DNA of 64,000 nucleotides from an uncultured Clostridia bacterium (GTDB taxonomy: Bacteria; Bacillota; Clostridia; TANB77; CAG-508). Below, one piece after another: positions 52,225 to 60,609 of this stretch. Below the pieces are notes generated by a model. The model ran no database searches, was not told where the DNA came from, and worked only from the letters and a program-made list of their open reading frames with translations. The stretch's first letter is position 1. Every line of letters starts with the position of its first letter. The translations under genes and the position numbers were made by a program. Where the stretch lies: the NCBI GenBank assembly GCA_934120135.1, contig CAKOTK010000001.1, forward strand, positions 62,001 through 126,000, read 5' to 3'.

Positions 52225-52557
52225 TTATAATTTGATTTCTATATCAACACCAGCTGGTAAATCAATTTTCATTAAGCTATCAACTGTTTTTTGTGTTGGG
52301 TAAAGAATGTCAATTACTCTTTTATGTGTTCTCATTTCAAATTGTTCTCTTGAATCTTTGTGTTTGTGTGGAGAACGTAAGATTGTAACAATCTCCTTTT
52401 CTGTTGGTAGTGGAATAGGACCTGAAACTTTAGCTCCTGTTTTTTTAGCAGTATCTACTATTTTTTCAGCAGACTGTTCTAAAACAACATGATCATAAGC
52501 TTTTAATCTTATTCTGATTTTTTCACTTGTTACTGCATTTTCCTTCTTTGTTGCCAT
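52225..52557 (-). CDS. rpsJ: Ribosomal protein S10
   Basis: 110 residues; [20 protein letters not shown] and [11 protein letters not shown] motifs. First gene of the operon; GGAGGG site. The NusE/S10 role in antitermination is shared by the family. Confidence 0.98.
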   Translation of the reverse strand: MATKKENAVTSEKIRIRLKAYDHVVLEQSAEKIVDTAKKTGAKVSGPIPLPTEKEIVTILRSPHKHKDSREQFEMRTHKRVIDILYPTQKTVDSLMKIDLPAGVDIEIKL

Positions 52558-52651
52558 TTAAAATTCCCTCCTTCTAAATTTTTAGGACTTTTCACGTCCT
52601 TTTTTGGTCGGAAGTTATAACGCACCCTAGTGTTTCTTTTATTAAACATAT

Positions 52652-52683
52652 AAAAACCCAAGTTTGCATGATAAAATCTTGGG
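52652..52683 (-). terminator. Attenuator-like hairpin in the S10 leader
   Basis: CCCAAG / CTTGGG stem around a 15-nt loop, followed by TTTTTAT on the minus strand. It lies about 140 nt after the promoter and about 95 nt before rpsJ, so read-through must be possible. Confidence 0.65.
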
Positions 52684-52718
52684 ATAAGTGCTTATTTGTT
52701 CTTAACTTACCGCCTGGT

Positions 52719-52739
52719 CTAAGCCATAACATACTCCAT
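52719..52739 (-). CDS. Putative leader peptide ORF (M-E-Y-V-M-A)
   Basis: ATG with GGAGGG 7 nt upstream, six codons and TAG, 36 nt before the attenuator-like hairpin. The ribosome site is the only reason to call it; it may be chance. Confidence 0.35.
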   Translation of the reverse strand: MEYVMA

Positions 52740-52814
52740 AAGAGTTCCCTCCAAACATATATTGCTATACATTTGTAGCCACATCTTACTTCATCGCTAA
52801 ATACATGCTTTATT

Positions 52815-52843
52815 ATTATACAATGTATTGTGCCTAAAGTCAA
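52815..52843 (-). promoter_or_regulatory. Promoter of the S10-spc-alpha operon
   Basis: Minus-strand TTGACT (52838-52843) and TATAAT (52815-52820) with a 17-nt spacer. It is the only strong promoter seen upstream of rpsJ. Confidence 0.85.
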
Positions 52844-52887
52844 CTGTTATTTGGGATTTTTTTCATTTTTTTATTATTATTTAAAAA

Positions 52888-52928
52888 GGTGCTTTTTGAC
52901 CCCGTCCCCAAAAGCACCCAAAAGCACC
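52888..52928. repeat. REP-like palindrome, GGTGC stem with GACCCCGTCCCC loop
   Basis: GGTGCTTTT (52888-52896) pairs with AAAAGCACC (52910-52918), and a second AAAAGCACC follows (52920-52928). The loop holds the core TGACCCCGTCCCCA, which is identical in the element at 55589. It lies between the ABC-2 operon end and the S10 promoter. Confidence 0.75.
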
Positions 52929-52938
52929 CGAAGTGACC

Positions 52939-53733
52939 TTAATTTCCTGTACTTCTATATTTTTTTAATGCTAGGTTCCATACATTAACAGCTATTATCC
53001 ATAATATAATGGCTACAATTGGTGATAAGTATATCATATAACTGTTGAATCCTAAGTAACTCATTGTTGGATAATATGCTACAAATGCAAATGGCAATAT
53101 AAAAGTAATCAATATTTTTATAACTGTGTTATATATGTCTAATGGATATTGTGCAAATGTATAGGTGCGAAATACTGACCATATTATTTCGTTAGAGCGA
53201 TATGTCCAAAAAGATGAAATGCTAAATATAGTCATAATTGCTCCTATTATCAATGCCCCTACTATGCTAAAAAATGTGATTTTAAATATAAGTCCAAATG
53301 TTATGGGTATTGCCAATTTTATAAGCATTGTTATTACTAAAACAAGTCCTAAACCAAAATAACCTAGAGTAGTAAATTCTCTTGATGACCCTATTATAGA
53401 AATTAGTGGATGTACTGGTCTTAGTAGAATTTTGTCAAGTTCTCCATTTTTGATATATTTTGGTCCAATATCATACAAGGCGTCAAAGCAAAAATCCGCA
53501 ATGCCTACTGATAATAGTGTTATGCCATACAATAATAGTATTTGCTTAAAGTCCCACCCAGCTAAATTTTCAGTATTTTGAAATACTATCCATATAAAAA
53601 TAATTTCTACTACTTGTGTTACAAACTGTGACATTATGCCAACTATACAGTCTAGTCTATATATAAGCACTTCTTTTAGAGATGCTTTGGCAAATAATAA
53701 ATATAGTGATATGTTATTTAGTATATTTGACAT
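52939..53733 (-). CDS. ABC-2 family permease (COG3694/DUF990-like), second permease
   Basis: 264 residues from the ATG at 53733 (GGAGG 5 nt upstream). Six hydrophobic helices, with a G-E-L-D-K-I-L-L-R-P-V motif typical of the DUF990 permeases that work in pairs with a COG4586 ATPase. Third gene of the exporter operon; it begins one nucleotide before the end of the first permease gene. Substrate unknown. Confidence 0.88.
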   Translation of the reverse strand: MSNILNNISLYLLFAKASLKEVLIYRLDCIVGIMSQFVTQVVEIIFIWIVFQNTENLAGWDFKQILLLYGITLLSVGIADFCFDALYDIGPKYIKNGELDKILLRPVHPLISIIGSSREFTTLGYFGLGLVLVITMLIKLAIPITFGLIFKITFFSIVGALIIGAIMTIFSISSFWTYRSNEIIWSVFRTYTFAQYPLDIYNTVIKILITFILPFAFVAYYPTMSYLGFNSYMIYLSPIVAIILWIIAVNVWNLALKKYRSTGN

Positions 53734-53734
53734 T

Positions 53735-54526
53735 CTATCCTCCATTAATAGTTATATTTTTTATAGCATGATTAAAAAATAATTTTGCTATGATATATAA
53801 TGCAATTCCCCATCCTATTTGCTTTATTATGACAAATAAGATTTCCTGTGTTGCCATATTGCCTAGCCAAATATTGATTGGTGTATAAACCAGATCTTTA
53901 AATGGCAAGATATTTGCAATATTTTGAAACCATTGTGGAAATAAAGTTATTGGTGCAATTATTCCAGAGAAAATTGCTATAACCGCTTTTCTAAGTATTT
54001 GCATACCCCATATAGAGTTACTGTAAAAGCCTACTGTCCCAACTATCATTTGTAAGAAAAATGTAATTGGTATCCCTAGTAATATTAAAAATACAAACAT
54101 TAGAAAGTTAAATATACTACTAGGAAAAATTACTCCCCAGAATAAACTACAAATTATAAAAGTTGCTAGTCCTATAATGGTTGCAAAACCAATTTCTCCT
54201 AAATCCATTCCAAAATAATATTGAAAGTATGACATTGGGTTTAGTAATTCTTTGTTGATTTGTCCATTTCGTATTGACTCTGCCATGTCTCCGTTAACGC
54301 CCCAGTCTATAATTGATTTAATTGAAATTACCAAAATATAATATGTAATCATTTGTGTGATTTGGTATCCACCTGAATTTCCGGTTTGACTATATATTGC
54401 CTGCCATACAAAAATATATACAACTACTTCTACTATTCTGTTCATTGTAAATAGCCAAAGATTTGATTTATATATATTGTATTCTTTGATTTGCATTTTT
54501 GCTATCTCTAGCATAGTTTTTAGCAT
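53735..54526 (-). CDS. ABC-2 family permease (COG4587-like), first permease
   Basis: 263 residues, six helices, with R-N-G-Q-I-N-K-E-L-L-N-P as the family loop motif. Its ATG overlaps the ATPase stop by 7 nt, so translation is coupled. Partner of the other permease. Confidence 0.88.
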   Translation of the reverse strand: MLKTMLEIAKMQIKEYNIYKSNLWLFTMNRIVEVVVYIFVWQAIYSQTGNSGGYQITQMITYYILVISIKSIIDWGVNGDMAESIRNGQINKELLNPMSYFQYYFGMDLGEIGFATIIGLATFIICSLFWGVIFPSSIFNFLMFVFLILLGIPITFFLQMIVGTVGFYSNSIWGMQILRKAVIAIFSGIIAPITLFPQWFQNIANILPFKDLVYTPINIWLGNMATQEILFVIIKQIGWGIALYIIAKLFFNHAIKNITINGG

Positions 54527-55518
54527 GTTATTTCTCCTCTATATATTTCTTTTAGTATTTCTTCTAATCCTTGTTCTTCAATATGCATATCTATTATTTC
54601 ACAATAATCAGAAATTCTATTTACAACCTCAATTATTGTGTATTTATCATGATTAAATCTTATTTTCACTTGTTCGTCTGATTCTTCCATTACTTCAAAT
54701 TCGTCGTTTATGGTTTCTGTTGTTATTAAAGATGTCTTATTTTTCACTATTATTTGTGCTATTACTTGTTTGCCATATGTTTCCTTAAATTTTTCTTTTT
54801 CTCCATCATAGATGATTTGCCCTTTGTCTAAAAGTATTATTCTGTCACATACATCTTCAATATCTTTTAAATCATGAGTTGTTAGTATTACTGTTGTATT
54901 TTTCTCTTTGTTTATTTCTTTTATAAAGGTTCTTATTTTTTCTTTTACTAGTACATCCAAACCTATAGTTGGTTCATCTAAATATACTATTTTAGGGTTG
55001 TGTAGAAATGTTGCTGCTATTTCACATCTCATTTTTTGCCCTAAGCTTAAATTTTTAACCTGTTTTTGTAATAATGGCTCTAATTCTAGTATTTCACTAA
55101 ATTTCTTTAGATTTTGTCTGTATTCTCCTTCTGGAATTTTATACATTTTCTTAATTAGTCTAAAAGATTCTATTACAGGCAAATCCCACCATAGTTGTGT
55201 CTTTTGACCAAATACGGCTCCTATTTTTTTATTGTTTTCTATTCTATTTTGACTAGGATTTAAATTGTCAACTACAACTTCACCAGAAGTTGGTGTTAAA
55301 AGTCCTGTAAGCATTTTAATTGTTGTAGATTTTCCTGCTCCATTTTCGCCAATGTATCCAATTAGTTCTCCTTCTTGTATTTCAAAATTTATATGATTTA
55401 CCGCTGTAAATTCCTTATATTTTGGCTTTATTAGATTTTTGAAATATCCTATTAGTCCATCTTCTTTTTCTATAATTTTATATGTTTTTACTAAATCTTT
55501 AACTTCTATAATTGCCAT
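54520..55518 (-). CDS. ABC-2 exporter ATP-binding protein (COG4586-like)
   Basis: 332 residues. Walker A G-E-N-G-A-G-K-S-T-T, signature L-S-L-G-Q-K-M-R-C-E, Walker B I-V-Y-L-D-E-P-T-I-G-L-D, switch His in T-T-H-D-L. A C-terminal ~80-residue extension is typical of this subfamily. Members export drugs, lipids or unknown compounds. The whole operon is flanked by REP-like palindromes. Confidence 0.93.
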   Translation of the reverse strand: MAIIEVKDLVKTYKIIEKEDGLIGYFKNLIKPKYKEFTAVNHINFEIQEGELIGYIGENGAGKSTTIKMLTGLLTPTSGEVVVDNLNPSQNRIENNKKIGAVFGQKTQLWWDLPVIESFRLIKKMYKIPEGEYRQNLKKFSEILELEPLLQKQVKNLSLGQKMRCEIAATFLHNPKIVYLDEPTIGLDVLVKEKIRTFIKEINKEKNTTVILTTHDLKDIEDVCDRIILLDKGQIIYDGEKEKFKETYGKQVIAQIIVKNKTSLITTETINDEFEVMEESDEQVKIRFNHDKYTIIEVVNRISDYCEIIDMHIEEQGLEEILKEIYRGEITC

Positions 55519-55588
55519 TTTTATTCCTCTTTCAAGTTTTTAATTTTTTCATAAATATCTTGTATGTTTCTATGCTTAAATTTAAAAA

Positions 55589-55632
55589 GGGGGTGTGTGT
55601 TGACCCCGTCCCCAGAGGCACCCGGAGGCACC
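55589..55632. repeat. REP-like palindrome upstream of the ABC-2 operon
   Basis: GGGTG / CACCC stem around a loop containing TGACCCCGTCCCCA, followed by a second GGAGGCACC. It has the same orientation and layout as the element at 52888, on the other side of the transporter genes. Confidence 0.75.
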
Positions 55633-55647
55633 TATTTTACAGAATTG

Positions 55648-55676
55648 AGAATATGTGGTATAATATTGGTAACTGG
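55648..55676 (+). promoter_or_regulatory. Promoter of orphan gene 55712
   Basis: TTTACA and TATAAT with a 17-nt spacer, about 50 nt before the ATG (positions approximate). Confidence 0.65.
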
Positions 55677-55711
55677 TAATATACCAGAATAATTTTTAGG
55701 AGTGTTACTTA

Positions 55712-56083
55712 ATGCAATATTCTATAATGAATAAGGTCATGCTAACTGACACCAATGCCGATATTCAAAAATTCTTTATGAATTTGAATATCCTTCTCCC
55801 TGCCAACGCAACAGGAAGTTGTTTTACCCGTACTACAGGTAATGTAAACCGGATTAAGTTTTCTGTTCCGCGTTTAAAGAAGCAAATTTCATTTACAGTA
55901 GACTATGCAAAAGAGTTTGAGTCTGTTTTACAGACCTACAACCTTGCAGCCTCGTTGCAAGACTGTGTGATTCTTTTCACATTGTCTGGTCACATGCTGA
56001 ATGTTCAGTTTGTGACTGACAGTCAGGATACATTCAAACTTTTGAAGGAGGTTGCTACGCGCTTGGAACAGATCAACAAGTAA
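55712..56083 (+). CDS. Second G+C-rich orphan protein, unknown function
   Basis: 123 residues with TAGGAGTG before the ATG. Soluble, mixed alpha/beta, no recognised motif. G+C is visibly higher than in the neighbours, and it uses codons such as CCG, CGG, GCG and CTG. Like the gene at 17050 it lies on the + strand between minus-strand genes with its own promoter and terminator. The two proteins share no obvious sequence. Confidence 0.7.
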   Translation: MQYSIMNKVMLTDTNADIQKFFMNLNILLPANATGSCFTRTTGNVNRIKFSVPRLKKQISFTVDYAKEFESVLQTYNLAASLQDCVILFTLSGHMLNVQFVTDSQDTFKLLKEVATRLEQINK

Positions 56084-56088
56084 CACAC

Positions 56089-56122
56089 AAAAAGAGCGTT
56101 CTGTAATAGAGCGCTCTTTTTT
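56089..56122. terminator. Bidirectional terminator between orphan gene and spoVG
   Basis: AAAAAGAGCG / CGCTCTTTTT stem with an inner TCT/AGA step, T runs on both strands. Confidence 0.88.
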
Positions 56123-56129
56123 ACTTTTA

Positions 56130-56402
56130 TTATTCTGCTGATTCTTCAGTTTCTGGAGCTTCATAAGCTTCTAATATAGCTTTTTGAATTTTCTCTCTTG
56201 TTTCAGCATTGATTGGATGAGCTATATCCTTGAATTCTCCGTTTGGAGTTTTTCTGCTTGGCATAGCAATGAATAATCCATTTTGGCTTTCGATAACTTT
56301 GATATCATGAATAACGAATTCGTTATCGAATGTTACAGAAGCAACAGCTTTCATTCTGTTTTCTGAATTTACTTTTCTTAAACGTACATCTGTAATTTGC
56401 AT
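56130..56402 (-). CDS. spoVG: SpoVG-family RNA/DNA-binding regulator
   Basis: 90 residues from the ATG at 56402 (AAAGGTGG upstream). Family blocks [26 protein letters not shown] and [18 protein letters not shown]. SpoVG affects sporulation, capsule and envelope genes in other Firmicutes. Confidence 0.97.
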   Translation of the reverse strand: MQITDVRLRKVNSENRMKAVASVTFDNEFVIHDIKVIESQNGLFIAMPSRKTPNGEFKDIAHPINAETREKIQKAILEAYEAPETEESAE

Positions 56403-56595
56403 TTTAAGTACCACCTTTCAAGTTTTTTTATACATTTCTTATGTACATTTATATTATTCGCCATCTTTTTTGTTTTTCCTTCTTTATTTTACAAATTTTA
56501 TATAATTTTTTATTTATTATTTTTTCACATTTCTTTAAACTATGAATATTATATTGTATCATATATTATTTTAGCTAATATATTTAAGAAAAATA

Positions 56596-56624
56596 TTGAA
56601 AAAATCTAATATAAAGTATATAAT
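56596..56624 (+). promoter_or_regulatory. Promoter of murC
   Basis: TTGAAA (56596-56601) and TATAAT (56619-56624) with a 17-nt spacer, 67 nt before the start codon. A TCTTCTATATAGAAGA palindrome lies in the leader at about 56643-56658. The 56403-56595 stretch is AT-rich with nothing else recognised. Confidence 0.75.
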
Positions 56625-56690
56625 ACCTTTGTTGATTAAACTGTCTTCTATATAGAAGATTTTATATAAACTTAAAGGGAGTGTATTTTT

Positions 56691-58076
56691 TTGGCAAATA
56701 TAGATGAATTAAGAAAATATAAAAATGTACATATGATTGGTATAGGTGGAATTAGCATGAGCGGAATTGCAGAAATTTTAAAGTTTTGGGGATTCCATGT
56801 AACTGGCTCTGATTCCACTCCATCTGAGACTACTGAAAAGCTAATCGAAAATGGTATTCAGGTAACTATTGGTCATGATTTAGAAAATTTAGCTAAAGCT
56901 GATGTTGTAGTTTATAGTGCTGCTATAAGAAAAGATGACGTTGAACTTGTAAAAGCTCATGAATTAAATATACCTACAATTGAAAGAGGAACATTCTTAG
57001 GTAAAATTACTAGAGCATTTAATAACAGTATTTGTGTTTCTGGTACTCATGGTAAAACTACTACTACTTCAATGATTTCTGTGTGTTTTCTAGAAGCTCA
57101 CAAAGACCCATCTATTCAAGTTGGCGCATTTTTAAAACAACTTAATGGAAATTATAGAGTTGGTAATAGTGAATATTTTATTATTGAAGCTTGTGAATAT
57201 GTAGAAAGTTACTTAAAGTTATTCCCTAGAACTGAAGTTATTTTAAATATTGATAATGACCATCTAGATTATTTTAAAACTTTAGATAATATAGTTAAAT
57301 CTTTTGATAATTATATTAAACTACTTCCTGAAGATGGCTTATTAGTAATAAATGGTGATGATTCTAATTGTAGAAAAATTGTTAAAGATTCTAAAGCTAA
57401 AATAGTAACTTTTGCTCTTGAAAATGAAAATGCTAATTTTATAGCTAGAAATATTTCTGCTGATAAAGATGGTTTTCCAAGTTTTGATGTTTATTATAAT
57501 AATACTTTTTATAAAACTATCAAATTATCTGTTCCTGGAATGCACAATGTTTTAAATGCTTTAGCATGTATTGCTGTTTGCCATGAATATGGAATATCTA
57601 AAGAAGATATGAAAAATGCTTTAGCTAAATATACTGGTGCTCACAGAAGGTTTGAATATGTTGGTAGTTTTAATCAAGGTGTGGCTGTGTATGACGATTA
57701 TGGTCATCACCCTACTGAAATTATGGCAACTGCTCATGCTGTAAATCAAAAAGAGCATAGACAGTCTTGGGTAGTATTTCAACCACATACATATAGTAGA
57801 ACTAAAACTTTATTAGATGACTTTGCTAAGGCTTTGCTTGACTTTGATAATATTATTATCACTGATATATATGCAGCTAGAGAGGATAATATTTATGGTG
57901 TTTCTTCTCAAGATTTAGTTGATAGACTTCAAAATACTTATAATAAAAAGGCTCTTTATATTTCTGATTTTAATGAAATTGCAAAATATTTAAAAGAACA
58001 TACTATAAAAAATGATATTGTACTTACACTTGGTGCTGGTACAGTTACAAATATTGGGCCATTATTAGTTAAATAA
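56691..58076 (+). CDS. murC: UDP-N-acetylmuramate--L-alanine ligase
   Basis: 461 residues from a TTG start at 56691 (AAAGGGAG upstream). Adds L-Ala to UDP-MurNAc in peptidoglycan synthesis. N-terminal I-G-I-G-G-I-S-M-S-G, ATP-binding G-T-H-G-K-T-T-T, Mur domain Glu/His motif E-A-C-E-Y, N-x-D-x-D-H-L-D and C-terminal D-D-Y-G-H-H-P-T-E-I are all present. Confidence 0.98.
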   Translation: MANIDELRKYKNVHMIGIGGISMSGIAEILKFWGFHVTGSDSTPSETTEKLIENGIQVTIGHDLENLAKADVVVYSAAIRKDDVELVKAHELNIPTIERGTFLGKITRAFNNSICVSGTHGKTTTTSMISVCFLEAHKDPSIQVGAFLKQLNGNYRVGNSEYFIIEACEYVESYLKLFPRTEVILNIDNDHLDYFKTLDNIVKSFDNYIKLLPEDGLLVINGDDSNCRKIVKDSKAKIVTFALENENANFIARNISADKDGFPSFDVYYNNTFYKTIKLSVPGMHNVLNALACIAVCHEYGISKEDMKNALAKYTGAHRRFEYVGSFNQGVAVYDDYGHHPTEIMATAHAVNQKEHRQSWVVFQPHTYSRTKTLLDDFAKALLDFDNIIITDIYAAREDNIYGVSSQDLVDRLQNTYNKKALYISDFNEIAKYLKEHTIKNDIVLTLGAGTVTNIGPLLVK

Positions 58077-58116
58077 AATAGAAATTCTTGTAATTTGCAT
58101 ATTTATCTTCTACAAA

Positions 58117-58186
58117 ATTTACTCCTACTAGGAGTAAATTCCTAGAATATAAAAAATGAAGTAAGTTTTAATTTACTTCATTTTTT
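58117..58186. terminator. Two hairpins after murC
   Basis: A 25-nt palindrome (58117-58141, with ACTCCT/AGGAGT) and a second stem AAAAAATGAAGTAA / TTACTTCATTTTTT (58151-58164 / 58173-58186) ending in T runs on both strands. The second one terminates murC and the converging transglutaminase-like gene. Confidence 0.85.
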
Positions 58187-58190
58187 ATTT

Positions 58191-59312
58191 CTATTCAGTT
58201 TCATAATTTGTAGTAGAAAGTATTGGTAGTGAAAATTTCATACTATTCTCTGAAATTTCTCCGCTTTGTGTATGATCTTTGAAAAATTCTTCAGATCCTT
58301 TTAAATAAAATTTATATCTTTGTTCATCTGTTATAGTTCCTCCACCTACTATTACAGGATCATCCCAAGTAACATCAACTGCATACCATTTGTCATCAAG
58401 TTGTATGTAATTCCAAGCATGTGTTTCTGTTTTGCCTTCTGAATTTTTAGCAGTTCCTGATGCTAACACACAAGGAACTCCTACTTTTTCCATTATATAT
58501 CTAAGGCTTCTTGCATATCCTTCACATACTGCTTTTTTATCATGTATTGCACCATATATATTATATTTATTTATATTTGTTTCTGAATCATCATATTCCA
58601 TGGCATCAATCATCCAGTCGTGTACTTTTCTGACTCTCACTATTTTTTGATCATCTTTTGTTTGTTTTATTATTTGTCTTATAATGTTGTTCATATATTT
58701 TTGTGCTTTTTCTATTTTTTCTGTAGTTTGAAAACTATCTTGTAAATAGTTTTCATTATCACCTGGTCCAATTGAAACATAATATGTTGTAATTCCTCCT
58801 AATGTTCTTGTCTCATTTATTAAGTTCATCTTTTTTATATCAATATAATACAAATCACATTCATCATATGAAAATGCATTCCAAGCTGATTGAAAAGCTG
58901 TCTTTAATGTTTCTTCTCCTTTTTGTGAATGTAAAAGTGTATTAAAGCTTGTTCCAAATTCAAATACATATGTGCCTGTTTTTAATTGTTCTTTATTTTC
59001 TTTTAATTTGTCATATATAGCTTTTCCATACGTATCTAATTGACCATAATAATATCTTGCTGCAATAGTTTCTGTTGGTATTGCATTGTTATCTGGTTCT
59101 TGTATTATTGGTTCTACGTCATTAACATCTATATTAATGTTTTCTTTGTTGTTTGCTTCATTGTTTGATGTTGATATTCCTTCTGTAAATTCATTATTAT
59201 TTATCACTTGTTTGCTCTTACCTAAAAACATATATACTCCAAAACCTAGTCCAGATAATATAATAATAAATGCAACTACTATTATTACAATATTTATTTT
59301 TTCTTTTTTCAT
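58191..59312 (-). CDS. Membrane-anchored transglutaminase-like protein
   Basis: 373 residues. One N-terminal helix (about 8-30), then a Ser/Asn/Glu linker and an extracytoplasmic domain. The C-terminal part has the transglutaminase-like triad: Cys in K-A-V-C-E-G-Y-A, His in E-T-H-A-W-N-Y, Asp in V-D-V-T-W-D-D-P. Such proteins may be proteases or cross-linkers of surface proteins. It starts about 20 nt after spoIVB on the same strand and may be co-transcribed. Confidence 0.88.
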   Translation of the reverse strand: MKKEKINIVIIVVAFIIILSGLGFGVYMFLGKSKQVINNNEFTEGISTSNNEANNKENINIDVNDVEPIIQEPDNNAIPTETIAARYYYGQLDTYGKAIYDKLKENKEQLKTGTYVFEFGTSFNTLLHSQKGEETLKTAFQSAWNAFSYDECDLYYIDIKKMNLINETRTLGGITTYYVSIGPGDNENYLQDSFQTTEKIEKAQKYMNNIIRQIIKQTKDDQKIVRVRKVHDWMIDAMEYDDSETNINKYNIYGAIHDKKAVCEGYARSLRYIMEKVGVPCVLASGTAKNSEGKTETHAWNYIQLDDKWYAVDVTWDDPVIVGGGTITDEQRYKFYLKGSEEFFKDHTQSGEISENSMKFSLPILSTTNYETE

Positions 59313-59331
59313 CTTTTTCTACCTCACAAAC

Positions 59332-60549
59332 TTATTCTACTTCTTTCATCTGCTTTAACATTATATCAGCAAAAACTCCATAGCCAATAGTTGGATCATT
59401 TACAAGAACATGAGTAACTGCTCCTATAAATTTGCCATTTTGTATTATTGGAGCTCCACTCATTCCTTGAATTATTCCCCCTGTTTTTTCTAATAGTTTT
59501 GTATCTATAATTTTTATTAACATGCTTTTGTTATCTTTGTTATTGTTTATAAAAACCTTTTGAATTTCTATATCATAATATTCTTTTTTACCATTTTCTA
59601 GTTCACAAATAATTTGTGCCTTACCTGTTTTTATTTCTTCTCTTAGTGCCACTTGCATCTCGTTTGTATTTGGTATGCTAAGATATGGCGTTTTATTTAT
59701 TGTTCCAAAGACTCCAAATTTTGTATTTTTTGAAATGGTTCCAATTGTATGACCTGCTTCAATTGTTCCTCTTATTTCTCCTGGGTTTCCTTTAGTGCCT
59801 TTATTAATACTCAAAATATTTGTTGTTACCAATTCTCCATTTGCTATTTTTATTAGTTCTGCTGTATCAATATCCATAATTCCATGACCTAAAGTTGCAA
59901 ACATTCCTGATGCTGGTTCATAAAAAGTAAGTGTTCCTACTCCTGCAGCAGCATCTCTAACCCATAAGCCAATTTTATATTCATTACTGCTATTTTTTAC
60001 TGGCTTTATACTAGTTGTAATAGTTTTTTCATCTCTAACATATTTTATAGAAATATTATTTCCATCACTTTTATTTACGGCTTGCATTAAATCGTCTGTA
60101 CTATCTATTTGATTTTGGTTTATTTGTATAATTCTGTCGCCCTCTTTTATTCCCGAATTTTCATATGGCTTTTTTCCTTCTATTTCAGACATTCCAACTA
60201 CTAATACTCCTGCTGTATATAACTTCATTCCTATTGCATTTCCCATTGGTACTACTGTAGTTTTAGGTATAACATTAACATCTATGTTTTTTAATGGTAT
60301 TAAGTTAAATAAATTTAAACTAAAACTTACTTTGCCTATTTTATTTATTTTGTCTTGTTCCATTGTACTAGAAGTTTGTAATGTCTGGTAGCCACTTTCT
60401 TCTATAAGTTTTATTCCTAGTAATGTATATAAGTGTAAATTCTCGCCTTGCATTATTATATAATTACTAGGTAATAAACTTATATTGCAAACATAGGCGT
60501 ATATTATTAATAAAAAAGTAATTATTATAATTTTTCTAAATAATCTCAT
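59332..60549 (-). CDS. spoIVB: SpoIVB peptidase (family S55)
   Basis: 405 residues from the ATG at 60549 (AAAAGGAG upstream; the in-frame start at 60579 is inside the hairpin described below). One N-terminal helix, then a PDZ domain (about 100-190; G-V-L-V-V-G, G-I-K-E-G-D-R-I-I-Q-I-N), then the S55 serine protease domain with catalytic His in L-G-H-G-I-M-D-I-D and Ser in G-M-S-G-A-P-I. In Bacillus it is secreted from the forespore to trigger pro-sigma-K processing. Confidence 0.96.
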   Translation of the reverse strand: MRLFRKIIIITFLLIIYAYVCNISLLPSNYIIMQGENLHLYTLLGIKLIEESGYQTLQTSSTMEQDKINKIGKVSFSLNLFNLIPLKNIDVNVIPKTTVVPMGNAIGMKLYTAGVLVVGMSEIEGKKPYENSGIKEGDRIIQINQNQIDSTDDLMQAVNKSDGNNISIKYVRDEKTITTSIKPVKNSSNEYKIGLWVRDAAAGVGTLTFYEPASGMFATLGHGIMDIDTAELIKIANGELVTTNILSINKGTKGNPGEIRGTIEAGHTIGTISKNTKFGVFGTINKTPYLSIPNTNEMQVALREEIKTGKAQIICELENGKKEYYDIEIQKVFINNNKDNKSMLIKIIDTKLLEKTGGIIQGMSGAPIIQNGKFIGAVTHVLVNDPTIGYGVFADIMLKQMKEVE

Positions 60550-60581
60550 ATGGTCACTCCTTTTTATTAGAGTAACCATAT
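60548..60581 (-). promoter_or_regulatory. Hairpin covering the spoIVB start codon
   Basis: Minus-strand RNA can pair ATATGGTTACTC with GAGTGACCATAT (12 bp with one G.U, 10-nt loop). The start codon and part of the ribosome site lie in the 3' arm. No T run follows, so it is not a plain terminator. Confidence 0.6.
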
Positions 60582-60609
60582 TTTTATTTTTTAAACATCT
60601 TAATGACTT

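Larger units (their letters stand above)
52558..52814 (-). promoter_or_regulatory. Long 5' leader of the S10 operon
   Basis: About 250 nt between the promoter and rpsJ. It holds a seven-codon ORF with a strong ribosome site, an attenuator-like hairpin (52657-52683) and a small GGAC/GTCC hairpin just before rpsJ. No known r-protein binding site was recognised. On the + strand one long ORF here is only a shadow. Confidence 0.6.

Noticed and set aside
52592..52843. 83-codon minus-strand ORF in the S10 leader
   Set aside because: It begins upstream of the -10 region of the operon promoter and lacks a ribosome site; the stretch is a leader.
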